Below, piece by piece: positions 44,505 through 52,045 of a stretch of DNA of 64,000 nt. The translations under genes were made by a program, and so were the position numbers. Each line of letters starts with the position of its first letter. Position 1 is the first letter of the stretch. The DNA is from Candidatus Opimibacter skivensis (GTDB lineage: Bacteria; Bacteroidota; Bacteroidia; Chitinophagales; Saprospiraceae), in assembly GCA_016722045.1 (NCBI GenBank), contig JADKGY010000029.1, positions 620,001 through 684,000 on the forward strand. Reading direction: 5' to 3'. A model generated the notes under the pieces. The model had not been told where the DNA came from and did no database searches. It saw nothing but the letters and a program-made list of their open reading frames with translations.

Positions 44505-45470
44505 TTAATGATGGGTGCTTTTAAATTTTTTCACCGCTTCTGTAAACTTTGGTACAATCTCAAACAAATCACCGCAAACACCATAATCCGCTGCTTTGAA
44601 AAAAGGTGCTTCAGGATCCTTATTGATAACCACTATAACCTTAGAACTGTTCACACCTGCTAAATGTTGAATCGCACCCGAAATACCTATGGCGATATAT
44701 AGATTTGGCCTGATGGCTATCCCGGTTTGGCCTACATGTTCATGATGAGGTCTCCATCCACTATCTGCCACCGGACGTGAGCAAGCTGTAGTGGCGCCAA
44801 GGACTGCAGCCAGATCCTCCACGATGCCCCAGTTTGATGGGTCCTTCATTCCCCTCCCTGCTGACACAACAATCTGGGCTTCAGGTAGCGGAACGATGCC
44901 CACTGATCTTTCAACCTTGATTACTTTCGTCTTCGAAGCCGGGATTTCAACATTTATGGCTTTGACAGCGACTTCTGCACCGGTGCTTTGAGGTTTCAGA
45001 CTGTTGCCCATCAATGAAATAACCGCGATTTCTGAATTTACTCTGCAAGTCGCTATAGCCTTTCCTGAAAAAACAGGACGTTGGAAATTCAACTTTCCAT
45101 CCTTCAATTCAGGAAGCTTATTGGCACCTCTCACAGGTCCTGCATTCAGTGCAATGGAAAGGCGTCCAAGAATGCTTTTGCCATTTGAACTGTCCGCCAC
45201 GATGACAACCTTTGCGCCTTGTTCCTTTGCAATCTGCGTAATGACCTTTGTATAAACCTGGCTATCAAAAGAACTCAATGCCTGATCTTCTACCTGCCAA
45301 ACTTCCTTCGCGCCAAAGCTTCCTAAACGGCCACCATCTGAACACGGACCGAGGATCAATGCATGACAGGATGTTCCCAGAATCTCAGCCACTTTTGATC
45401 CGTAATACACGGTTTCGAAAGATGAATTCTTGATTTTCCCTTCAAGTGTTTCTGCTACTACTAATACCAT
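44505..45470 (-). CDS. etfA: Electron transfer flavoprotein, alpha subunit
   Basis: FAD-binding subunit, 321 residues, accepting electrons from acyl-CoA dehydrogenases and passing them to ETF:quinone oxidoreductase. The C-terminal FAD signature is YIAIGISGAIQHLAGVNSSKVIVVINKDPEAPFF (residues ~261-294). GRGMKDPSNWGIVEDLAAVLGA and RPVADSGWRPHHEHVGQTG also match the family. Directly follows etfB with 28 bp between them, on the same strand. Confidence 0.96.
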   Translation of the reverse strand: MVLVVAETLEGKIKNSSFETVYYGSKVAEILGTSCHALILGPCSDGGRLGSFGAKEVWQVEDQALSSFDSQVYTKVITQIAKEQGAKVVIVADSSNGKSILGRLSIALNAGPVRGANKLPELKDGKLNFQRPVFSGKAIATCRVNSEIAVISLMGNSLKPQSTGAEVAVKAINVEIPASKTKVIKVERSVGIVPLPEAQIVVSAGRGMKDPSNWGIVEDLAAVLGATTACSRPVADSGWRPHHEHVGQTGIAIRPNLYIAIGISGAIQHLAGVNSSKVIVVINKDPEAPFFKAADYGVCGDLFEIVPKFTEAVKKFKSTHH

Positions 45471-45498
45471 ATCGTTATAAAATCAAATCGATTTATGA

Positions 45499-46239
45499 TC
45501 AAATTACTTTTGCTTCTTCATGTAACAACCTGACCAGTTCGTCCATGTTATTCGGATCGACCATTTTGACCGAAGTTTTTGCTGCCGGCACCTGGAAATG
45601 AATGTAATCAGCGGTTGATTCTTCTGGCACTGGTGTAATGACCTGAAGCGGTTTTGTTTTAGCAGACATGATGCCTCTCATATTCGGGATACGCTGTTCT
45701 GCCAGACCTTTGGCAGCACTCACCACATATGGCCCGGTGACTTCAATCTCTTCTTCTCCACCTTCAATATCTCTTGTCACAGATGCCACTGCATCATTAT
45801 ACACCAGTTTGCTAACATGAGATATAAAAGGCAAATCCAGAAGTTCGGCAACCATGCCGCCTACCAATGATTCATTGTAATCAATTGTTTCTTTTCCGGC
45901 GAAAATGACGTCAAAAGATTGATCCTTTGCATATGCGGCTATTTGAATAGCTATGGAATGGGCTGACAATGGTTCCATATTGATTCTGACTGCGTCATCA
46001 GCGCCGATCGCAAGGGCTTTTCGAATGATCACTTCATTTGCCGGCGGACCGCAATGAATGACGGTCACGCTACCTCCTTTCTGCTCTTTCAATTCAAGTG
46101 CACGTACCAAAGCATACCACTCATCATAAGGATTCATGATAAAATTGACGCCATTGGTATCAAATATTGTCCCTTCATTCTTAAACGCTATCCGGGCTGT
46201 TGTCTCCGGTGTCTGGCTGATGGCCACGAGAATCTTCAT
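45499..46239 (-). CDS. etfB: Electron transfer flavoprotein, beta subunit
   Basis: AMP-binding ETF subunit, 246 residues, starting MKILVAISQTPETTARI. Typical motifs are NPYDEWYALVRALELKEQ, the GADDAVRINMEP region, AGKETIDYNESLVGGMVAELL and LPFISHVSKL. An ATG at 46269 is in frame, but it overlaps the promoter -7 element at 46267-46274, so the later ATG at 46239 is preferred. Confidence 0.95.
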   Translation of the reverse strand: MKILVAISQTPETTARIAFKNEGTIFDTNGVNFIMNPYDEWYALVRALELKEQKGGSVTVIHCGPPANEVIIRKALAIGADDAVRINMEPLSAHSIAIQIAAYAKDQSFDVIFAGKETIDYNESLVGGMVAELLDLPFISHVSKLVYNDAVASVTRDIEGGEEEIEVTGPYVVSAAKGLAEQRIPNMRGIMSAKTKPLQVITPVPEESTADYIHFQVPAAKTSVKMVDPNNMDELVRLLHEEAKVI

Positions 46240-46266
46240 ATTATCTGTTGTCTTTACGAATTGCCC

Positions 46267-46274
46267 CAAAGGTA
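46267..46274 (-). promoter_or_regulatory. -7 element of etfBA
   Basis: TACCTTTG on the minus strand. It gives a transcript start near 46260 and a leader of ~20 nt to ATG 46239. A CT-rich repeat (46301-46355) lies just upstream. Confidence 0.55.
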
Positions 46275-46300
46275 ATGAAGTTTATTTCCTATGATTCCGG

Positions 46301-46355
46301 AGTGAGAGGAGTGAGAGAAGTGAGAGAAGTGAGACAGTGGTAGTGGCAGTGGCGG
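46301..46355. repeat. AGTGAGAGA tandem repeat upstream of the etfBA promoter
   Basis: About four near-perfect 9-bp AGTGAGAGA units followed by GTGGTA/GTGGCA units. It lies between the divergent etfBA and TPR genes. Confidence 0.8.
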
Positions 46356-46415
46356 AACGAAATGGCTTGAGGCAACAGTAGATAGACATGAGAATAGAGC
46401 TTAGATTTGCTGCTG

Positions 46416-46739
46416 ATGAGTAGAATTAAGGAACTCGAAGGTATGCTGGAGGAAAGCCCGGATGATCCATTTATCATCTATGCTTTAGCCCGGGAATATG
46501 GAAAAAACTCAGCTACAATGCAGGCATTACTGATGTATGAGTACCTGATCAATTCGCATCCCACCTATATCGCGACCTATTATCATTATGCTAAAGTTCT
46601 TTATGAAGGCGGCAACAGGAATCAGGCATTGGCCCTATTGAATCAGGGTATAGAAATAGGGCTAAAAGAAAAAGACATGCACGCTGTCGGTGAGATGAAA
46701 GGGCTAGTGAGTCAATGGACGGAAAGTGATGATGATTAA
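46416..46739 (+). CDS. Small TPR protein
   Basis: Soluble 107-residue tetratricopeptide-repeat protein starting MSRIKELEGMLEESPDDPF. It has about two and a half TPR units, one with FIIYALAREYGKNSATMQALLMYEYLI and another with TYYHYAKVLYEGGNRNQALALLNQGIEIG. It probably serves as a protein-binding scaffold. Its stop overlaps that of dapF by 4 bp (tail to tail). Confidence 0.8.
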   Translation: MSRIKELEGMLEESPDDPFIIYALAREYGKNSATMQALLMYEYLINSHPTYIATYYHYAKVLYEGGNRNQALALLNQGIEIGLKEKDMHAVGEMKGLVSQWTESDDD

Positions 46740-47536
46740 TCTAAACGGACTTCACCTCTGAATACTTCAACGGCGGGCCCGATCAGTCTGACATCCGTAA
46801 AATCTTCTTTGCCTTCCTGATTAAATTCAACATTGAGTACTCCGCCCTGCGTTGTGACCTTGCATTTTTCAGATTTACTATCGGTATGAAAGGTAAAAGC
46901 AATCGCTGATGCAACGACACCTGTTCCGCATGCCATTGTTTCGTCTTCAACACCACGCTCATAAGTTCGGATACGAATCTCTGAAGGACTTATTATTTGC
47001 GCGAAATTCACATTGATGCCTTCCTTTTCAAATAATGAACTATTGCGGATCGCTCTTCCTTCTTTTTGTACATCAATGTTTTCAACATCATCAACAAATG
47101 TCACGTAATGTGGCGAACCGGTATACAGCGAATACGAAAGTGAATTCAAAGTTTTGATTTCGTGTACTTCGGTCATGGACAAGTTTACTAATCCCATCTC
47201 ATCCATTGATCCTGTATGCCAGCCATCTGTACCCAGAAATTTACAATTGCCATGATGGATTCCGAGTTGTGCTGCGAACGAGACAATACATCTACCTCCA
47301 TTACCACAAAATGTACTTTGTCGACCATCTGAATTATAATACTTCATGAAGAAATCAGCGCCTTCATTTGATTTTTGTAATAAGATCAATCCATCTGCGC
47401 CGATACCAAAACGACGATGACATACATGTGCAATCCACGTTTCATTCATCCTGTCTCCCCATTGACCTTCTCTGTCATCGATAAGGATGAAATCATTTCC
47501 TGCTCCATGGTATTTGACGAAAGGAATGTTGTTCAT
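46736..47536 (-). CDS. dapF: Diaminopimelate epimerase
   Basis: Converts LL- to meso-diaminopimelate for lysine and peptidoglycan. The 266-residue enzyme has both catalytic cysteines: Cys77 in TFCGNGGRC and Cys203 in MACGTGVVAS. The N-terminus FVKYHGAGNDFILID is the family motif. Cofactor-free racemase fold of normal length. Its promoter is at 47573-47580. Confidence 0.96.
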   Translation of the reverse strand: MNNIPFVKYHGAGNDFILIDDREGQWGDRMNETWIAHVCHRRFGIGADGLILLQKSNEGADFFMKYYNSDGRQSTFCGNGGRCIVSFAAQLGIHHGNCKFLGTDGWHTGSMDEMGLVNLSMTEVHEIKTLNSLSYSLYTGSPHYVTFVDDVENIDVQKEGRAIRNSSLFEKEGINVNFAQIISPSEIRIRTYERGVEDETMACGTGVVASAIAFTFHTDSKSEKCKVTTQGGVLNVEFNQEGKEDFTDVRLIGPAVEVFRGEVRLD

Positions 47537-47572
47537 TTTAGAAATTAGGAATCAATTTAATTTTTGTAATCG

Positions 47573-47580
47573 CAAAGCTA
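47573..47580 (-). promoter_or_regulatory. -7 element of dapF
   Basis: TAGCTTTG on the minus strand, 37 bp before the dapF ATG. Degenerate repeat DNA (47598-47623) lies upstream. Confidence 0.5.
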
Positions 47581-47597
47581 AAGAAAGAGGACCAGAG

Positions 47598-47660
47598 TCG
47601 AATAAGGAGTAACGAGGAACGAATTTTGCAACTCCCCCTTTTTCAGGGGGTCGGGGGGTA
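47598..47660. repeat. Degenerate repeat and C/G-run hairpin between dapF and htrA
   Basis: GAATAAGGAGTAACGAGGAACGAA resembles the GAGTAACG arrays elsewhere. It is followed by CCCCC (47634-47638) that can pair with GGGGG (47646-47650) and a second GGGGGG (47653-47658). Confidence 0.55.
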
Positions 47661-47741
47661 AGAAAGAACCAAAAGCTGAAGTACAATGTTTTGCGCCCTT
47701 CCTGAGTTTTCCCTTATATTTCATTTTGAATTGACGCATCC

Positions 47742-49166
47742 ATGAAAAAAATATGGCCTTTTCTCATCACCGGTTTACTCAGCATAGGTATAGCCTTAGG
47801 CTTTTTTTCGATTCTGACCAGGCCTGTTGTTGTAGTTCAGCCTGTTTCTCCTAAAACTGTTTTGACTAACCAGCCACCATTTGCATTTACTTCGGGGCAA
47901 TCACTTCCTATAACCGGACCTGACATGATAATGGCTGCGAATGTATCGAAACAAGCTGTTGTCTACATTGAATCAAGAACTGTTTCGTCTACGGGCTACT
48001 TCAGCAGAAAAAGTTATAGTGGAAGCACAGGCTCCGGTGTGGTTATTTCTGAAAACGGATACATAGCCACTAATCATCACGTCATCGAGGACGGAGGTGA
48101 AATCATAGTCCTTCTTGAAAATGGACATGAGTATCCTGCTAAGCTGATGGGTTCAGATCCATCTACTGATCTTGCCTTGTTGAAAATAGAAGCCACAGGA
48201 CTTCCTTATCTCATGTTTGGTAATAGTGACTCGCTGATGGTAGGTGAATGGGTCATTGCCGTAGGTAATCCATTTAAACTTTACTCAACCGTCACGGCTG
48301 GAATCGTAAGTGCTAAATCACGTAATATCAATATCCTGGATCAGGGTGGAATTGAATCATTTATCCAGACAGATGCAGCCGTCAATCCTGGAAATAGTGG
48401 AGGTGCACTGGTCAATACAAGAGGTCAACTTGTGGGTATTAATACAGCTATAATGACTTACAGCGGACAGTATGAAGGTTTTTCGTTTGCCATACCTTCA
48501 AATCTTGCAAAGAAAGTATTGGAGGACATTCGACAATATGGGTCTGCACATAGAGGATGGCTTGGCGTAGTCATACGTCCGCTGGATAACACTTCAGCTC
48601 AGGATGCAGGTCTTAATGAAGTCTCAGGTGTAGTGATTGAAAAAGTGAATGAAAATAGTGCTGCAGAAGAAGGTGGCCTGAGATCAGGTGACGTCATCGT
48701 CAATATCGATGGTAAAAAAATAGTGTCTTCACCTGATTTTATGGGCATCATAGGTCAGCACCGTCCAGGCGATCTGATCAATATAAATTATTATCGCGAA
48801 GGAAAAATAAGACAGGCTAAAATAAAACTAAGTGATTCGCAAAATGGAATTGCACGGGATATCGCTACAAGTAAAGCACCGGATCAGATCCTGAAAGAAA
48901 TAGGAATGGATGTTCGCGATCTCAACGAAAATGAAGAAGCACGTCTGTCACGGGAAGGCGTCATGGTCAATTCAATAACAGAAGGTAGTCAGATCGAAGG
49001 TGTGAATATGGAAGAAAACTTTATCATCACACAGATCAATGGTGTTCCTGTCAACAATGTCAATGACTTCAAAGCTGAATTGCAGCATGCAGGCTCAAGT
49101 ATTTATCTACAGGGATATTATGAACAATTCCAGGGAGACTTCGCGTACAGCCTTGATTTAAAATAA
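47742..49166 (+). CDS. HtrA/DegP-like serine protease with two PDZ domains
   Basis: Periplasmic or membrane-anchored protease of 474 residues. An N-terminal membrane segment (~residues 5-28) is followed by the S1C catalytic domain: His113 in NHHVIED, Asp143 in STDLALLKI, Ser219 in NPGNSGGALVN. PDZ1 starts near 275 (HRGWLGVVI) and PDZ2 covers the C-terminus (~390-474). It acts in envelope protein quality control. All catalytic residues are present. A short tandem repeat begins after its stop. Confidence 0.94.
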   Translation: MKKIWPFLITGLLSIGIALGFFSILTRPVVVVQPVSPKTVLTNQPPFAFTSGQSLPITGPDMIMAANVSKQAVVYIESRTVSSTGYFSRKSYSGSTGSGVVISENGYIATNHHVIEDGGEIIVLLENGHEYPAKLMGSDPSTDLALLKIEATGLPYLMFGNSDSLMVGEWVIAVGNPFKLYSTVTAGIVSAKSRNINILDQGGIESFIQTDAAVNPGNSGGALVNTRGQLVGINTAIMTYSGQYEGFSFAIPSNLAKKVLEDIRQYGSAHRGWLGVVIRPLDNTSAQDAGLNEVSGVVIEKVNENSAAEEGGLRSGDVIVNIDGKKIVSSPDFMGIIGQHRPGDLININYYREGKIRQAKIKLSDSQNGIARDIATSKAPDQILKEIGMDVRDLNENEEARLSREGVMVNSITEGSQIEGVNMEENFIITQINGVPVNNVNDFKAELQHAGSSIYLQGYYEQFQGDFAYSLDLK

Positions 49167-49195
49167 AGGCGAAGGATAAGGCTAAGGCTAAGGAA
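49165..49195. repeat. AAGGCTA repeat after the HtrA stop
   Basis: Units AAGGCGA, AGGATA, AGGCTA, AGGCTA, AGGAATA begin at the stop codon of the protease gene. The same word family as at 23527. Confidence 0.65.
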
Positions 49196-49202
49196 TAATA
49201 CA

Positions 49203-49403
49203 TTAATCTTCATCTTGAAGGTAAAATATTTGTTCCACCGGTTTATTAAAAACCTTCGCAATCTTTAATGCAAGTACTGTTGATGGGACATATTTATTAG
49301 CTTCCATGGCATTGATAGTTTGGCGGCTCACAGATATTTTATTAGCAAGTTCTTCCTGGGTCAGATTCAAAATCGCACGTTCCACTTTGATATTATTTTT
49401 CAT
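49203..49403 (-). CDS. XRE-family helix-turn-helix regulator
   Basis: Cytoplasmic DNA-binding protein of 66 residues, essentially one HTH domain. The motif LTQEELANKISVSRQTINAMEAN (residues ~14-36) is the helix-turn-helix, and KYVPSTVLALKIAKVFNKPVEQIF completes the fold. This short type, next to a small multi-pass protein, is common. It overlaps the membrane protein gene by 11 bp (49393-49403) and may autoregulate it through the palindromic sites at 49892-49938. Confidence 0.9.
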   Translation of the reverse strand: MKNNIKVERAILNLTQEELANKISVSRQTINAMEANKYVPSTVLALKIAKVFNKPVEQIFYLQDED

Positions 49404-49869
49404 CGGACATGGATTTAGAATTTTTGTAAAGAATATAGTTGAACCTTATGATGAAGATGATGAGGATGGTAAACATGTTATACACCATCACATTGAAAAA
49501 GGCCAGACCATACACGAATAGGAAGGCTATCAGCAAGAGTGCGTAATTAACCCATACTGACCAAAGTAAAGAAGAGAGTCTTAAGTTGGCAATAAACTCA
49601 TCTTCTTTTTTCTCTTTCGAAAAACTCACTAGTATCGCACCGACTATAAAAATGCTTCCGATGAGGGTATTTGTGATATTCACAGTGATCATTGTGAAAA
49701 ACTGACTGTCTCCGAATGCTTCATCACTAAAAAATGCAAAAACGCTGGAGGAGAGCCAATCTGCTTCATATCCTGTGATGGTGAGGATAATTCCTGCGAT
49801 GGTGGCCGGAATCAGGATACACCACCCGATCATTTTAAATCGATTAGGTAAAAGGAGTTTGTTTGTCAT
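49393..49869 (-). CDS. Four-helix membrane protein, partner of the XRE regulator
   Basis: Integral membrane protein of 158 residues with about four helices: WCILIPATIAGIILTITGYEA, MITVNITNTLIGSIFIVGAILV, VWVNYALLLIAFLFVYGLAF, and VMVYNMFTILIIFIIRFNYILY. It contains FSKEKKEDEFIANLRLSSL between helices. Function unknown; such proteins are common partners of small XRE regulators. The last 11 bp overlap the regulator gene. Confidence 0.8.
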   Translation of the reverse strand: MTNKLLLPNRFKMIGWCILIPATIAGIILTITGYEADWLSSSVFAFFSDEAFGDSQFFTMITVNITNTLIGSIFIVGAILVSFSKEKKEDEFIANLRLSSLLWSVWVNYALLLIAFLFVYGLAFFNVMVYNMFTILIIFIIRFNYILYKNSKSMSDEK

Positions 49870-49891
49870 GCTTATGTATTTTTTGTAAATG

Positions 49892-49938
49892 TAATGTTTG
49901 TTTTACATTATGACAAATATATTTTACTTTTTGTAAAA
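49892..49938. promoter_or_regulatory. Palindromic sites upstream of the XRE-membrane operon
   Basis: TAATGT..ACATTA (49892-49897 with 49905-49910) and TTTTAC..GTAAAA (49922-49927 with 49933-49938) form two short dyads 30 bp apart. This is suitable for an autorepressor, but unproven. Confidence 0.4.
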
Positions 49939-50134
49939 TATTTATGTCTTAATCTATAGATTAGTCATTTTCTAAAAGAATACGACAAAGGAGTCACAAA
50001 CAGTGTGGCTGATTATCAGTGGCTTAGGACACTTATGCACATTACAAGATGGTAACTATTTAAGCGACGATTATGTACCCCTAAATGACAAACCCTAAAT
50101 TAGACTCAACCCCAATTACGGCAGCAGAAAACGC

Positions 50135-50142
50135 TATCTTTG
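50135..50142 (+). promoter_or_regulatory. -7 element of lepA, nearly leaderless
   Basis: TATCTTTG ends 8 bp before the ATG at 50151 and lies inside the frame that would extend from the ATG at 50085. It supports the later start. Confidence 0.55.
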
Positions 50143-50150
50143 CGGTCCTT

Positions 50151-51941
50151 ATGAAAAACATCCGCAATTTTTGCGTCATTGCCCATATAGATCACGGTAA
50201 AAGCACCCTTTCGGACCGCCTCCTTGAAATCACCCATACAGTAGCGCTCCGGGACATGGTAGCACAGACCCTTGATAACATGGATCTGGAGCGCGAACGC
50301 GGAATCACCATTAAAAGCCACGCAATACAGCTTCTTTACCAGCATCCGAATGGCCAGGAATATACCCTCAACCTTATTGATACACCGGGTCACGTTGACT
50401 TCTCCTATGAAGTTTCCCGTTCGATCGCCGCTTGTGAAGGCGCCCTTCTTCTGGTAGACTCCACTCAGGGGATACAGGCCCAGACGATTTCAAACCTTTA
50501 TCTCGCTATAGAGCACAATCTGACTATCATACCTGTCCTGAATAAAATCGACATGCCTAATGCCATGATTGATGAAGTATCAGATCAAATCATGGATTTA
50601 GTCGGTATTCCAAAATCAGATATTCTCCTGGCCAGTGGAAAAACAGGAGAAGGTGTGGCTGATATACTTGAGGCCATTGTCGAACGAATCCCTCCTCCAA
50701 CAGGAGACCCAAATGCACCGCTTCAGGCTTTAATTTTTGATTCGGTATTCAATTCCTTCCGGGGTATCATAGCCTATTTCAGAATCATGAATGGTCGCAT
50801 CCGGAAAGGAGAAAAAGTAAGATTCGTCAACATGGGTGGTGAGTACGCAGCGGATGAAATCGGGATACTTCAAATGTCACAGGTACCTAAAGACGAATTG
50901 TCCGCGGGCAATGTAGGATACATCATCACGGGTATCAAGACATCCAAAGAAATTAAAGTCGGCGATACGATAACCACTGTAGTCAATCCCTGCAAAGAAG
51001 GCATAAAAGGATTTGAGGATGTAAAGCCAATGGTATTTGCAGGCATTTATCCAATCGACAATGATGACTTTGAAGATCTGAGAGACAGTCTTGAAAAATT
51101 ACAATTAAATGATGCAAGTCTTGTCTTTGAACCTGAAACATCGATTGCACTTGGCTTCGGATTTCGATGCGGATTTTTAGGTATGCTTCACCTTGAAATC
51201 ATCCAGGAGCGCCTGAGCAGAGAATTCAACCAGGAAGTCATCACCACGATTCCAAACGTTTCTTACCGGGCTTTTACAAAGCGATTCGGTCTGCAGGTTA
51301 TCAATACACCAAATGATCTGCCTGATCCAACACTGTTAGAATTTGTTGAAGAGCCATATATCCATGCACAGATTATCACCAAGCCTGAATATATAGGAGC
51401 AATCATGAACCTGTGTCTTGAAAAAAGAGGCATGCTGACTCATCAACATTATCTGACAACTACACGTGTGGAACTAAGCTTTGACTTACCACTCGCTGAA
51501 ATTGTTTTTGATTTTTATGATCGATTGAAATCGATTTCAAGAGGTTATGCCTCGTTCGATTACGCACCAAAAGATTATCGTAAATCTGATCTTGTCAAAC
51601 TTGACATCAGATTGAATAGTGAACCTGTGGATGCGTTGTCTTCTTTGGTGCATCGTGACAAAGCTGAAGCTTTCGGACGTAAAATATGTGCGAAGCTTAA
51701 AGACCTTATTCCTAAACAACAATTCGTCATCGCTATCCAGGCATCTATTGGGGCTAAAATCATAGCGCGCGAAACGATCTCTGCCATGCGTAAAGATGTA
51801 ACCGCCAAATGTTATGGAGGTGATATCTCACGTAAGCGTAAACTTCTTGAAAAACAGAAAGAGGGCAAGAAAAAGATGCGTCAGATAGGTTCTGTAGAAG
51901 TGCCACAAAAAACTTTCCTTGAAGTTCTAAAGCTCGATTAA
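50151..51941 (+). CDS. lepA: Elongation factor 4 (LepA)
   Basis: Ribosomal GTPase, about 596 residues, acting on stalled or mis-translocated ribosomes. Starting at MKNIRNFCVIAHIDHGKST it has G1 AHIDHGKST, G2 RGITIK, G3 DTPGHVDFS and G4 NKID, and the LepA-specific C-terminal domain with AKCYGGDISRKRKLLEKQKEGKKKM. Length is normal when started at 50151. The upstream ATG at 50085 would add 22 residues not seen in the family. Confidence 0.96.
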   Translation: MKNIRNFCVIAHIDHGKSTLSDRLLEITHTVALRDMVAQTLDNMDLERERGITIKSHAIQLLYQHPNGQEYTLNLIDTPGHVDFSYEVSRSIAACEGALLLVDSTQGIQAQTISNLYLAIEHNLTIIPVLNKIDMPNAMIDEVSDQIMDLVGIPKSDILLASGKTGEGVADILEAIVERIPPPTGDPNAPLQALIFDSVFNSFRGIIAYFRIMNGRIRKGEKVRFVNMGGEYAADEIGILQMSQVPKDELSAGNVGYIITGIKTSKEIKVGDTITTVVNPCKEGIKGFEDVKPMVFAGIYPIDNDDFEDLRDSLEKLQLNDASLVFEPETSIALGFGFRCGFLGMLHLEIIQERLSREFNQEVITTIPNVSYRAFTKRFGLQVINTPNDLPDPTLLEFVEEPYIHAQIITKPEYIGAIMNLCLEKRGMLTHQHYLTTTRVELSFDLPLAEIVFDFYDRLKSISRGYASFDYAPKDYRKSDLVKLDIRLNSEPVDALSSLVHRDKAEAFGRKICAKLKDLIPKQQFVIAIQASIGAKIIARETISAMRKDVTAKCYGGDISRKRKLLEKQKEGKKKMRQIGSVEVPQKTFLEVLKLD

Positions 51942-52045
51942 ACCATCTACAGGCTACAGGAGAAAACTCCATGCAGCGACTTAATTAATAAAAAAGGACC
52001 TGAAGTTTTACCCACAAGTCCTCGCTCTCATATAGTGTTCAAACT

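Noticed and set aside
50085..50150. Upstream in-frame ATG start for lepA
   Set aside because: It would put the promoter -7 element inside the gene and add residues not seen in LepA.
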